Position numbers and translations under genes: made by a program. A stretch of 64,000 nt of DNA from Haliotis asinina (lineage: Eukaryota; Mollusca; Gastropoda; Lepetellida; Haliotidae), in assembly GCF_037392515.1 (NCBI RefSeq), contig NC_090288.1, forward strand, positions 55,661,673 to 55,725,672, given 5' to 3'. The notes beneath the pieces are model-generated. The model was given only the letters and a program-made list of their open reading frames with translations, did not search any database and had not been told where the DNA came from. This document shows, one piece after another, positions 48,003 to 58,655 of the stretch (its first letter is position 1; the number at the start of each line of letters is the position of its first letter).

Positions 48003-48053
48003 CGGAGAGAAGGTCTGGAATATTGCTATGTGGTATTAAACAACGAACAAACA
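48003..48053 (+). repeat. Retroposon 3'-end fragment
   Basis: GGAATATTGCTATGTGGTAT then TAAACAACGAACAAACAA. The GGCGTTAAACAACGAACAAAC-type end recurs at about 53698-53728. It suggests another SINE or LINE family whose 3' end differs from SINE-A after GGAATATTGCT. Confidence 0.5.
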
Positions 48054-48224
48054 AGTATGATCTAGACCCAAAAATTATTTAGAGACAGGGAGTGAGAGAG
48101 TGAGTGAGTTATTTTAGTTTTATTCACCAATGTTCCCGCTACAAGGCGGTCTGAAGCTGGGGCTGACATATGTCCTGATGAACGAGTACCGGGAATGTAT
48201 CAATACTCATATATTAAATTAGGG

Positions 48225-48352
48225 CGCTGTTGGATTGCATATCGGTTACTGCTTTTCACGCCCGAAATCTGTGTCCTAGTCACCATGTGGGTACAACGTG
48301 AGGAGCCCATTTCTGAGATCACCGTTGTGATATTGATAATGGCGGCGTAAAA
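48225..48352 (+). repeat. SINE-A, diverged
   Basis: GGTTACTGCTTTTCACGCCC, CATGTGGGTACAACGTGAGG, AGCCCATTTCTGAGATCACC, GTTGTGATATTGATAATGGC, GGCGTAAAA. The B box is lost and the GGAATATTGC segment deleted. A tail-like GTGAGTGAGTTATTTTAGTT at 48101 marks the start of a further, unresolved fragment. Confidence 0.75.
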
Positions 48353-49194
48353 TGATACGTTCTGAATAGTGATGCGTTCTAGGCTAGCGTGGTTAGCTGC
48401 ATGTCGCCTGTGACAAATGCGTCGATTGTTTTTAACGCAGTTGTGTTTCCTGGGTGTACAAATAACACTCGTTAGGTCAAAGATTATAGCTTGGTAACGT
48501 TTATCACCACTGACGACTGTTAAAACGGTCTCAAAACGCGAATGTCAACACAGCGTGTGGCTTCCACGAAATAATTCATCTAATCTGATCGTGTGTCCAC
48601 AAGTACTTGACCTGGAGCATGTTGAGGATCAATTTGTCAAAGCAAGGTATCACTACGCAATTATGACGTAACTACATCCTCGTGTTATCAGCCGTAGTGT
48701 TGAGATGAGGTTGGCTGAGGGTGGTATAACATCAATACTACCCTAAACGTGTGATATGATGAGGAAAGATCACGCATAACTGCAGCAAGCTAGTAATGCG
48801 GAAGCATTGTGGGGGCGGGTGGAGTTTTATTGCACAGCAAGAAGGAGTAGAGATCCACGTAACCTGTGTCACGCTAGATACGTGATAAAATATTTCTGTG
48901 ACAGCCAAGTCACCCCTTTTACCGTCATTTAAGCGGTTTGCTGTGTTTTCATTGTCGGCGGTTTGGGTACCGACATCCTACCAACACGCTATGCAGATAC
49001 GTGAGCTTTGGTCTTTATACGAGATGTCACTGGTGGTGAGGGTCGATAAGTTAACGGCCATGGTATTAACGCCATACTATTAACCATTAGTTGTCCCTGC
49101 CTTAACTCAAGCTGAAATATTCTCCATGCGTCAGAGAGCCAACACCTTAACCGGTAGAAAGAATAAGGTTCGATTCTGCATGATACGGTGAAGT
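48353..49194. other. No recognisable feature
   Basis: Nothing identified. Confidence 0.6.
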
Positions 49195-49342
49195 AACACT
49201 AGGGCTAAAGCCTACGTTTGTCACGCCCCAAACCTGGGTTCGATCCCTACATGGGTACAGCGTATGAAGCCCATTTCTGGTGTGCCCCGGCGTGATATTG
49301 CTGGTATAGTGATTAAAGCAGCGTAAAACCAAACTCACTCTG
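49195..49342 (+). repeat. SINE-A, nearly full length
   Basis: GCTAAAGCCTACGTTTGTCA, CGCCCCAAACCTGGGTTCGA, TCCCTACATGGGTACAGCGT, GGTGTGCCCCGGCGTGATAT, TGCTGGTATAGTGATTAAAG, CAGCGTAAAACCAAACTCAC. The A-box region is poor and the B box intact. Confidence 0.92.
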
Positions 49343-49369
49343 TCGATTCTTCAAACTAGCACAATGTGT

Positions 49370-49500
49370 TCTTTCACGTCGTTTTCAGCAATAAAGCCGC
49401 AAAAGGGGGGAGAAAAGAGCTTCATAAAACTAGCCATGTGAGGAATCGAACCAGTGCCTCCACGGCGAGACGTGCTGCCGACAGAACCAGTCGGATGCCT
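49370..49500 (-). repeat. SINE-A, inverted, diverged
   Basis: TTCACGTCGTTTTCAGCAAT, CATGTGAGGAATCGAACCAG, TGCCTCCACGGCGAGACG. Head-like and tail-proximal blocks survive; the rest is scrambled. Confidence 0.65.
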
Positions 49501-50345
49501 GTGCGTTGCTTCTACTGAGAAAGAGCAGACAGGTACCACAGGAGAGCTAGCAAACGAATGGCCATCGTTCCGGTAGTGCGATATATAAATCTTGAAACCT
49601 AAAAACTCGTCACAAGTCTGGCTGAAAACAACAAACGTCCTTGTACCTATTTACATATACATAATTATACATGTACTGGCGTTGTATAAAAATATAATCT
49701 TTATAACAGATATACCACGCCATGAAAATGTACAATGTGTCGTTGTGTCTGCAAATTTATATCACAGTGAACAATATAGTCCTCGTATGTATGTCATGGT
49801 TATACTGAAAAATGAACGTTAACCAAGATTTCATGTACGGTCATTGTAAACTGCAGCATTCTATACAGGCTGACATGTCCTCGCACCTGTCTGACATGCC
49901 ATGAACCAACCTGATCAATCTCGTTTAGGGCATCATATAATAAATATACACTTTTTTCAGCAGATTCGTCACCATTATAAATGTCAGTGATTTGTCGTGA
50001 GTCAATAAATAAGGATCCCCCTCAGGCCCAGTGGCTACAATGGTGGTCTGGGGGAAACGTACTTAATGAGGGCAGCACACACTCAATAACAATATGTCAT
50101 ATCGTCTGTTACATCGCACTCAGCACCAAAACCATACGCTCCTTCAACGAGAATATTATTTCTAATAAAATGAATCATCCCATGCATTACTACAGTGATA
50201 TATGTTATAGTCGCGTATGTCATGGACCTGGTACCATACCGGTTTATCACTGTTGTTTGTCGTGCAAGGCTAGGCTTCACGACTTAACATCCCCATCACC
50301 TAGTATACCATATACATCTCTACGACATGCCCCATGATGGTGTGC
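49501..50345. other. No recognisable feature
   Basis: A 118-codon + strand ORF (49981-50337) has no motif I know. Confidence 0.55.
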
Positions 50346-50410
50346 TATTTCAAGGGTCTAGTGGATAGAGTCTCTGCTCGGCTGGTGAAAATTCTGCGGT
50401 TCGATTCCCC
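50346..50410 (+). repeat. tRNA-like SINE head, unassigned family
   Basis: GGGTCTAGTGGATAGAGTCT, CTGCTCGGCTGGTG and GCGGTTCGATTCCCC give A- and B-box-like segments about 35 bp apart. No acceptor-stem complement follows, so it is a tRNA-derived retroposon head and not a tRNA gene. It differs from the SINE-A head. Confidence 0.55.
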
Positions 50411-51325
50411 GGCGTTGTTGTCAACCCATTGTTCTAGTGATCGTTGTTCTTTCTTTCTTCGTGTTATTTTCCCACAGTTCTATCGATCATTCGCCATTCC
50501 CGTGCAGATCAACCAGCAGTATCGGTAATAGGGTTATGATATACCACACGGTATTCGAAAAGAATTGGCAGCATTTGCGTAAGTAAGGAAACCTTTCAAC
50601 CACGTGGGTGGTGTCCCTTTGCTGGATGTAATCAATCTATTACGTGGCGTTGAATGCGTACGCAAGAAAATAGCGCTGGGTCGAAGTCGCAGTCAATATA
50701 TAGAATCACCCAAGGGTAGAATTCTCTGTATGATTTACTAACAGATTGACGCTGCGTTTGATTGGAGTGGTATCAACGTTAGCTACCGGTTTATTAGCGT
50801 GAGCATGCACGTCACCTACTTCTGGCTACACGATGGACTCGTACGTTGCAGCTAATGAGTGTCCAGAGGTCTGGTATGCGTAAACACCCGACACCAGATT
50901 CGGATAAATTGTCGGACGCTTTTAGAAGCCGTGACATCAGACTATAACCACATCAATTTCCCCATATGTTAGTGCTTCGGGGTGGAATGTTGGCGCTATT
51001 TCCATCTGCATTTCTACCCAGGTCCGGGTACTGCCACATAGCAATATCCTCGCGTCGATACCAAGGAAATACAATTACTCTATTTGATATGGTATTTCCG
51101 GGGAGGACAACGTATTTGCCGGGTCCAATCATCCTCCTCCGTAGGCCGCCCTGCTTCATGTCGCTCGGTAACGTGGAACCTGTTTCAAGGTTGGACAACG
51201 CGGTTGCGAAACACACAAAATACACTGACAGAAAACATTAAATCAAATATACAGTTAAATGAGTGCTTCATGGTGGTAGCTCTAACGCTGTAATGGATTG
51301 AACCGTTTTGGTCGTTGGTACCTGT
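50411..51325. other. No recognisable feature
   Basis: Overlapping 90-codon ORFs on both strands (50953-51241) have no recognisable motif. Confidence 0.55.
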
Positions 51326-51480
51326 GAGTGAGCGAGTTTAGCTTTACACCGCAAACAGCAATATTGCAGCTTGGTAACAACGGTCTGTAAATAATCGAGT
51401 TTGGACCAGATAATCCAGTGATCAACATCATGAGCATCGATTTGCGCCTGTAGTGACCTTACAGTTCACAAGGTTTAATC
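51326..51480 (-). repeat. SINE-B, inverted, 3' two-thirds
   Basis: + strand reading: GTGAGTGAGCGAGTTTAGCT, TTACACCGCAAACAGCAATA, AACGGTCTGTAAATAATCGA, GTTTGGACCAGATAATCCAG, TGATCAACATCATGAGCATC, GATTTGCGCC. The best tail-to-body copy of this family here. Confidence 0.9.
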
Positions 51481-51654
51481 CTGGAAACTGTTTCAATGTA
51501 TAGCAGGTGAACGTTTGAATATTGGCAGTAAGATCGAAAGTTATTTACAACCTAGTCCTCTTTGACAATCGCAAGACAACCGCACGTGTGTAAAATCTGA
51601 GTCTGTCCCAGATGATTTTTAACGGGATAAACTATTGTTTTATAAAGACAAAAT

Positions 51655-51772
51655 TATAGCAGTATTACGGCGGGGCCACAAGAATATGGCCTCACACACT
51701 GACACCATGTGAGGGATCGTCCTTCCGGGTCCTCCACCTGACCATCACACTGCTTGCCTGCCACACCCGCCC
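51655..51772 (-). repeat. SINE-A, inverted, diverged
   Basis: AGCAGTATTACGGCGGGGCC, ACACCATGTGAGGGATCGTC, GGGTCCTCCACCTGACCATC, GCCACACCCGCCC. The head is heavily mutated. It abuts the MITE-like element that follows. Confidence 0.7.
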
Positions 51773-51773
51773 A

Positions 51774-51893
51774 GGGCCCCGATCGTCAAAGCGATCTTAG
51801 CGCTACGACAGCGGTAAGTCTATGTTAGAGTATGGGAGTTACAATCATCTGTGAGCTGTCACCCTGAAGAACAAGGCCCTGGTTGGGAGTAGA
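51774..51893. mobile_element. MITE-like element, copy 2
   Basis: Ends CAGGGCCCC (left) and AAGGCCCTG (right). It contains GCGATCTTAGCGCTACGACA and GCGGTAAGTC, aligning in reverse orientation with 57837-57950. Confidence 0.65.
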
Positions 51894-52253
51894 GTAAGGC
51901 TGTAACGGTGTTTAGTGGGGCTGTAACGATGCATAGAACTATTGATTGATTGCAGTTGTTGAGTCTCCAATACCAATTACGCATTGAGAGAAAGGAAATA
52001 CTATCGATGCATCGATAGTGTGTGAGACTACCGATGGTTTAGTAATTGACATCCGTTGATATGTGCGCAGCGCAAAATACAGGAAGTACCAGATTCTTCC
52101 CTTTTGAAATATTTATGTTGTTTTGTTTTTGTTATTGTTTGGATGCAGACTTTCAGCTTCATTGAGTTTACGTTTTAAAACCATTTCCCTGATCTGGGTT
52201 TCAAGTTTCTTGTCAGTCATTGGAAGACATTGAAACTATTTCAACTTGTTTTT
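51894..52253. other. No gene; 20-bp perfect palindrome at 52000-52019
   Basis: ACTATCGATGCATCGATAGT is perfectly self-complementary. It lies between short related words (AACTATTGATTGATTGCAGT, 51938) and may be the end of an unrecognised element. Confidence 0.5.
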
Positions 52254-52555
52254 ATTTCATATAAACTGTACATCAACTTGGGAAAGGACGTCATATGAGA
52301 CAAATCAAGGAGAAACAAACTACATTAATAGCATTGCAATAGTTGGTCGCAAAAGACTATCCCAATTGCAAGAGTATGTTGCCATATGAAGGGCATTTAG
52401 AAGTGAAATGCATAAGGATGAGGTGATGAAGGAGTAATCATTAACTCCGAAACGTTGTGTTCTCATAAAGAAGTTGATATCCATAAAATCTTCATCCTTA
52501 TGTTGCCATAGACTATCGCTATTTCATATAAACTGTGCATTAATTTGGGAAATAT
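52254..52555. repeat. Direct-repeat-flanked segment
   Basis: TATTTCATATAAACTGTACA..AACTTGGGAAA (52254-52288) recurs as TATTTCATATAAACTGTGCA..AATTTGGGAAA (52521-52553). Between the two lies the hammerhead-like fold. ATGTTGCCATA also occurs twice (52377 and 52500). This suggests a tandem or terminal-repeat retroelement relic. Confidence 0.55.
52411..52502 (+). ncRNA. Hammerhead-ribozyme-like fold (degenerate)
   Basis: Order on the + strand: CATAAGGATGA (52411-52421), TGATGA (52424-52429), a 5-bp hairpin GGAGT/ACTCC with an 8-base loop (52431-52448), GAAAC (52449-52453), then TCATCCTTATG (52492-52502), which pairs perfectly with the first block. This matches stem I, the CUGAUGA core, stem II and the GAAAC core of hammerhead ribozymes, of the kind reported in Penelope-like retroelements. 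Departures: the core C (position 3) is G, and stem III near the expected cleavage site (AAATC) pairs poorly. Probably an inactive relic. Confidence 0.35.
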
Positions 52556-52997
52556 ATTCAATGACTGCCATGCCACAACGCCAACACAATCGTGCGAGGA
52601 AAGCATTTTAGCACGATCATGATCATGTAACTAGAGAACACGCTTAAAGGCATTAGCCTATTTTATCACAACTTTATCTCCTTTAACACCACACAATGCA
52701 GCAATTGAAAGGTATATTTACCTGTAAAATATTATCCAAGACGCATTTTTAAGAGACATATTTGTCTTCAGACATTTGAACTTCTTATCCTATTTAATCT
52801 GAGACAAGAACTCAAAAAGGTTCTTTTGTTTTAAAGAACCTTCATAAGAAAGATTCAACATCATTTAAGTATATCAATGTACACATAAACGTTAAATGTG
52901 CTCGGTTCTTTTTCGCGTATCTCTGTGACGATATGTTGGTTCAAGTTCACGGGTTTGTCAGTGAGTTTCCCCTGAAGTAAGTGAGCCCGTTTGGGCA
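52556..52997. other. No recognisable feature
   Basis: Nothing identified. Confidence 0.6.
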
Positions 52998-53065
52998 ATA
53001 TTCCAGGTATATAATCCAGGTATGTATTTCAGGTATATATTCTAGGTATGTATTCTAGGTAGGCA
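52998..53065. repeat. Short tandem repeat, ~13-15-bp unit
   Basis: Five loose copies of TCCAGGTATATA / TCTAGGTATGTAT. It starts within a GGGCAATATTCCAGG word from a SINE tail, so it may have grown out of a SINE fragment. Confidence 0.8.
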
Positions 53066-53081
53066 ATTCAGCTCAATATCG

Positions 53082-53225
53082 GAGTGATGGAGTGAATATG
53101 GTTTCACGCCGCTTGTAACAATATTCCATCAATATCACGGCGGGAGACACCATGTGGGGAATAGAACCCGGGTTTTCGGCGTGACGAGCGAACGCTTTAA
53201 CCACTAGTCTACCCCCAGCGCCCGC
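53082..53225 (-). repeat. SINE-A, inverted, full length
   Basis: GGAGTGATGGAGTGAATATG, TCACGCCGCTTGTAACAATA, TCAATATCACGGCGGGAGAC, CCATGTGGGGAATAGAACCC, GGTTTTCGGCGTGACGAGCG, CGCTTTAACCACTAGTCTAC. About 20 bp of body are deleted (between GACAC and CATGTGG). Confidence 0.94.
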
Positions 53226-53274
53226 TCTGTATCGCAGGACAACCAGAAATGATGTAGATATAAAATGTTCACCA

Positions 53275-53345
53275 CTTGATAAAACCTGTGTGGACGCGTG
53301 TGGATTCGAACCAACGATCAGATTTCTGGCTTTCTTAAGGGAACC
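53275..53345 (-). repeat. Possible tRNA-derived fragment
   Basis: On the minus strand GTTGGTTCGAATCCACACGC gives a B-box/T-arm-like segment, and GGTTCCCTTAAGAAAGCCAG lies upstream. No cloverleaf could be completed by eye, so it is treated as a retroposon relic. Confidence 0.3.
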
Positions 53346-53417
53346 AACGCTGCAGAATGAATTCATCAGACAAAAGTGTTGTACAAGGATGCTGTTCCAA
53401 AGTGGTAGCCATGCATC

Positions 53418-53508
53418 ACCCTGGTTGGGTAGCCTGGTGGTTAAAACGTTCGCGTAAAGCGCTAAAACAAGCTCTTCGTAAAAAATAAACTCACTCTCTC
53501 ACTCTTAA
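53418..53508 (+). repeat. SINE-A with large internal deletion
   Basis: An intact A-box half (GGTTGGGTAGCCTGGTGGTT, AAAACGTTCGC) is joined almost directly to the 3' end (AAATAAACTCACTCTCTCAC). B box and body are gone. Confidence 0.85.
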
Positions 53509-53539
53509 AGGTGCCATGATGGAAGGGGGTGGGCGCGTT

Positions 53540-53668
53540 AAGAAGGGCTGGGGTAGTCGAGTGATAAAAGCGCTCGTTAGTCACACCCAAGATCCGTTTA
53601 TATGTCTGTGATGCCCATTTCCGGAGTCTCCCGCCTGTACGGCTGAAAACCTCACTCACTCATTGACA
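53540..53668 (+). repeat. SINE-A, diverged
   Basis: GGCTGGGGTAGTCGAGTGAT, GCGCTCGTTAGTCACACCCA, GATGCCCATTTCCGGAGTCT, CCCGCCTGTACGG, CTCACTCACTCA. The B box and the GGAATATTGC segment are deleted. It is followed at 53698 by the TAAACAACGGAC-type end also seen at 48040. Confidence 0.85.
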
Positions 53669-54147
53669 CAAAGTTCGTTTACCCTCTACCTAGGAATGAG
53701 GTGGCGTTAAACAACGGACACACAAACAAATCCGTGTCATCACACATTGACACCGTAGTCAAAACTGACTGGCCTAATGAATACAGCTGCAGTTATAAAT
53801 ATGTTGGGGTCCTCTTAACGTTAATCAAATGGTTGCTCTCATGGAAATCTGAGTTAACAACTGAACCAACTGTTTGATTCCGACTGCATCACACATACTA
53901 TCCATCAATACACGTGTAAATATTGTGCATGTGAACAGCTGCGTTTTGATGAGAAGTATTGTTGAGAATTCACCAATTTTCATCATTTATTGAATTTATT
54001 GATTGAGTTCCATCATTTATTGAATTCATGACAATCTTTTCAACGATATGAATTTGTTTTATGGTGCATCAGTTCATGTGTAAACAATACTTTTAAACAT
54101 TTGGGAATATTTTGCAAAATCTATAAAGCTATAAAAGTACAATGTAT
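53669..54147. other. No gene; small duplicated word
   Basis: CATCATTTATTGAATT occurs twice (53981 and 54011) in an AT-rich patch. Nothing else. Confidence 0.5.
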
Positions 54148-54350
54148 GTATAGTCATGTATATTGGAAGACCATTGACTGCAGGAAACTATTGTCTCTTG
54201 GCTTATGGCATGTAGTGTAGAAACAAACCTATTGTCTAATGGAATATACTCCAGAATAAACGTTGTGGATTATACTCAAAATACATATTGTCCACAGGAA
54301 CTTACTGTAGGAACATATACTCAGGTGGAATTTACTGCAGAAACATATTG
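54148..54350. repeat. Dispersed copy of 26787-27005
   Basis: Shared blocks in order: TCATGTATA-TGGAA, TTGGCTTATGG, CTATTGTCTAATGGAATATA, CTCCAGAA, GTTGTGGA, GGAACATATACTCAG, TGGAATTTACTGC. So the GAAACATATTGTC repeat is an interspersed family as well as a local array. Confidence 0.85.
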
Positions 54351-56544
54351 TAATCTATTTTAGAACAGCTGACTGAAGTAAGTGGTTACATCCAGTATAT
54401 CTTGATGATGATACCATTCTGATTCATCTGGATATGAGAACATCGTCACATAGACTCCAGAACATATCAAGATCACTCAGAACAAGTAGGCTACAATATA
54501 TCAGCGGCTAGGCACGTACAGAACTATGGCAACGGAAACGGCGCTGGTAAGGCGACAACCTGTCACCTGAGTATATCCGAGAAATCTATGCTGCCGGCAA
54601 GCGTTAATGTTTAACTTATCGGGCAACCGCTGGTTTGAAAGTGTCTTTGAGAGACAAAAACTGATTAAAGAATTTGTTTAATATAATGGCAGCAAAAGCT
54701 TTCACAGAAAACGTATTGCATTTCAACTAGGCATGCCTCAAAGAAATGTTAATCAGCGTGGTCGGAGATGGTCAATATGGCTGTTAACAGGGTGTTTTAT
54801 GACTTTGCAAGTGTTCCCTTGGAACGTTCCTAAGACTAGTGTCATGGTCGGTGGTGAGAGTCGTAAAACAATAACTTCCTGACATATTGCTTCCAGCCAA
54901 CACTGGGGTATAACGAAACCACATACCCCGCAAGTAAGTGATTTACACCCTGCTACAAGCTGTTCTTTCTTTCCCTCACGTGCTCGCCCGCTTCCACGTG
55001 TCTACGACAATGGTCAGTCTAAAGTCGTCGTGTGAGGCAAACTTGGGGAGGTATTAATGACATAGTTGTGGGTATTTAGCGTTATAATCACAGCATAATA
55101 TAATAAATTCACCACACCACAAGTATTACCAGTATCACGGGGTTTACGACAATCAAAAATCGCGATAGCAGTGTACGACATGCCGGAAATGTATACTAAA
55201 ACCTTAAAGGTGTATTTACAATGGGACAATTCCAGATACGTTGCAAGGGTCTCACTGGCTAATGAAGTCTTTGAAGTCATGTTTGAGAAACACCTGTAGT
55301 TCCCGATGATAAGATTATTTAAACTGAAAATTATTAGACCAACTTCGTGTTGGCGAGAGAACCCAGCGGTACGGACTTTGTCCATTTACGTCAATCGAAT
55401 TAACCACTCAGCGTTATCAAAAATAGTTTGTTTGTTCACGGATCTATCTCCCACAATGTAAGCTGGCACTTGTTGACGGCAAACAATAAAGGTATATGGG
55501 TATTAACACATGTATCTGTCAATCCTGAACAATGTAGAATTTAAAGATCCTAGCCAATCAAAATAAAGTCCTCGTTTCCGCCATTTATGTGACGCTATGT
55601 CACTTGGGGTTCATTGGTAGTTACATGTATAATCAGGGTGGGATTTGAGAAATATCTAGGGCATCGGCGATAAAGACAGACTGATCTTAACGCAGCTTTC
55701 GTCCCAACACTCCTTTATGTGGAGACATACATACTCACTTGAAGGAGTTTCGACCAAGTTTTCAAAGTCAAACTCAAGGGCACTAAAGCATCCATTTAGT
55801 ACCAATATAGTCAAATCTATCTGTATCTGACGTTAAAAAATCTATACAATTCAACTTTGCGTGGCTAAATTACTGTAATAAAAGATTAACGATAACCTGA
55901 AATGTTTTAGATATAGTTTTTGCCTCTTAATATTCGTTAAAAACATTTTATGATGAAAGACATCGCTTGATTCTGAACATTATCATTTCTGATATTAAGA
56001 GCTCTATACACCAACACATCAGAATCTATTTGTATGTAATATTCAACAAAAACATAACGTCAACAGAAGTGGCATTTTGAAAAAAACACCTTGATGGGAT
56101 TCAACGAGTGAGATATTTTCTACAAGGTCAGACTGTTCTTTTCATTTCCAGTTATTAGGAAACAATAGACCCTCTAAGTAAAGCACAGCCGATGATGTCT
56201 ACAAGGCCACGGTACGTGTCTTGAGTCATTAATACCGAACCTGTTAAACAGCCCAGACTAGTAACAAGGGTATGTTAATCCGCAAAAGAAACCTTGTGCA
56301 ATCCCGCTTTATCATTACGATAATAGCAAGTTATAACCACTTGGACAATTACTTCCTCTCTAGATGCTGACGAGAGTCGTCATCTCCCGGTTTCCCGGCA
56401 CCTGGGAAGAACAAAGACACGCGGAACCTCTCCCAGATCGACTCTGGGTGAGTTCCACTTTCAGCTGGACCTCTAGGCAGACTACGCCATGCCGTTCCCG
56501 TCAAAGCTGTAAACTCAGTCTTACCATCTGACAGAATCTTTTGA
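54351..56544. other. No recognisable feature
   Basis: AT-rich. A 123-codon minus-strand ORF (55014-55385) has no recognised motif and no supporting splice signals. Confidence 0.55.
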
Positions 56545-56650
56545 AAATATGAATACCGCTGTAAGTCTGGATCAGACTATCCAGTGATTGATATTATGAA
56601 GTATGAGTCATGTGGCCACCCAAGTAATCGGATCTGACCAACTGATGCAA
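56545..56650 (-). repeat. SINE-B fragment, diverged
   Basis: CCGCTGTAAGTCTGGATCAG, ACTATCCAGTGATTGATATT and ATGAAGTATGAGTCATGTGG align with the SINE-B middle (TCGAGTCTGGACCAGACAATCCAGTGATCAAC-type). Tail block lost. Confidence 0.65.
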
Positions 56651-57836
56651 GCGTAGCTTCATGTGACCGACATGGTTTGATGAAAACCTGTTATCACCTC
56701 TGGTAGATAACTGGTCATACAGTCCAGGGGCGGATCCATAAGAGCACCTCCGTATCCCCTTCTCCCCCGAAAAATATTTCCCTGAAGATCCCCCTCCCCT
56801 TTCTCCAAAATCCTGACTATGCTTCTACAATCAATATGTTGCAATTCATTTTTACCAGTTTGTAATAAATTCACAAGATTGAAAAGGAATGGTAATGGCA
56901 ACTTTCAGACATACTTCCCGATTAATGACCATTTCACTTGTTATACACGTTTCAAATCATCGGCTCGTCGTGAAATATGTGCCATCACTGTCAACATAAA
57001 TATTGTCTTAACCTCACCACCCGATACAACTCCATGTGTTTAATCCGTCACCTTTGATATATCAAGACTAAAACTAACGCTTAGTCGCTGAATATATACA
57101 ATTTTGATAGTAGCAAATAAAGCCCGTTAAATAAAAATAGAGTCCCGGACAGACGAGTTATTCAAAACCCTAAGGGATCTAGACTTGCTTAATCACAATT
57201 ACAGAGAAGATAATGTGGTTCTGAAACAAAAGGACATTCTGGAAGCTGGTGGTGTAGAAATGACAAACCGTCATAGATGATGAACTTTTCTCAATTTTCT
57301 CTATTTTCTCAATGGTCACGTGTCCTTACGCCGTTTTCAAGCATAGGCTATGACCTTGCCTATGTACTGAGACGTCGTCATGAGAACACAAAGAAGTTGA
57401 TCGTCCATAAAGTTTTGTCATCTCAAGACTATAGCCTGATGTCCATTCTCACGTATGACCGAACCAAATAGTATTTGCCTCATATGTATCTTTAGACTTG
57501 ACACCTCACATTTCCATCATGGGGCATCGGTACCTCAATATCACCATGGTGAGGGTCACGTAGACAGGTATTATCCGTAATCTGTATTTGTGTTTCCATG
57601 AGGAAGTGTATTTAGCAACAGCCTAACAACTGCGGTTTATAACTGCGTTGGAGTCTAACTGAAAATGTCCCAAATCCCATAATCCTAGTCGCGGTAACAA
57701 TTGGCTCGCTACGAAGTACCCGGATACGGACACCTGGAGAAAAACAGGTGACGTTTCCACATTTCAGTGGCAAGAGAACCAATGATGTTTTGTATTGAAA
57801 TCAGCAAGGCTAACGTTAAATCACGGTGACCTGGTA
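56651..57836. other. No gene; possible transposon end at 56727
   Basis: CCAGGGGCGGATCCATAAG at 56727 resembles a GGGGCGGATCC terminal motif common on non-autonomous DNA transposons, and a C-rich CCCCCTCCCCTTTCTCC run follows. I found no opposite end. Confidence 0.35.
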
Positions 57837-57950
57837 GGGACCTCGGCCTAGGTTTTCGAAAATCTATGATAGTCGTAAGTGTCATACATTAACATTAACT
57901 TACGACTATCTTAGCGCTAAGGGATCTTCGAAAACCAAGGTCCTGGTAGA
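57837..57950. mobile_element. MITE-like hairpin element, copy 3
   Basis: Near-perfect hairpin. GGTTTTCGAA (left) pairs with TTCGAAAACC (right), an inner 12-bp stem ATAGTCGTAAGT/ACTTACGACTAT is perfect, and the ends read GGGACCT..AAGGTCCT. An unpaired CTTAGCGCTAAG, itself palindromic, lies in the right arm. A further partial word (GGTGATCGTAAGTCA) occurs at 58003. Confidence 0.85.
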
Positions 57951-58549
57951 AAGCTAAGGACAGAGACATTCACCGACCAGGATCTCTTCTCACAAGGCTC
58001 TAAGGTGATCGTAAGTCACTGAGGTAACCTTAGTACAGTGTTAAAGAATGGGATTTAAGATTAACCTTAGTAAAGGTTGCTGCGTGAAAGGAGCACTGAT
58101 TTTCTCGGGGTAGAATGGCATATAATGGGCAAGGTCTCTCTGAGAGGTGGATATATACAGCTGTCACCGAGATGTGTTCATTGTGATAAGGAGTGACAGA
58201 GTGAATCTTCACGTCACATGTCTCAACAGCACCCATGGTGACACCAAGGACTGGCTTCACAGTCTACTTACAACACCTCCACTGCTCCTTGGGACAACAA
58301 CGTTGCAGTATTATACTGGACACACGTGTCGCCTATTGGTTGGAGCGTTCACCAGTCACATTGATTCAATACTTTGATACATTATGCTCTGCCAGCTCTT
58401 GAAGACAATATGGTATGGCTTGTATTTCATAGTGGCGTAATACGTCATTCACCCTCTGTCACATGAGATGGGACACGCATCTGTCATCACACAACACTGC
58501 CACAACGTTGAAGCAACGTGAGCAGAATGTTCCCGTAGCGTTCGAGAGA
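57951..58549. other. No gene recognised
   Basis: 58003-58020 may be another trace of the MITE family. Overlapping short ORFs at 58030-58377 show no motif. Confidence 0.5.
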
Positions 58550-58655
58550 GTGAGTGAGTACGTTCACACATTGTGCCCATGTGAGGAATCAAATCCGATC
58601 TTCGGCGTGACGAGTGGACACTTTAACCATTAGACTAAACCCACTGTCCCACCAT
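58550..58655 (-). repeat. SINE-A, inverted, internally deleted
   Basis: GAGTGAGTGAGTACGTTCAC, ACATTGTGCCCATGTGAGGA, ATCAAATCCGATCTTCGGCG, TGACGAGTGGACACTTTAAC. The tail joins directly to the mid-body; about 60 bp are lost. Confidence 0.9.

Noticed and set aside
55014..55385. 123-codon minus-strand ORF
   Set aside because: No domain recognised; composition matches surrounding AT-rich DNA.
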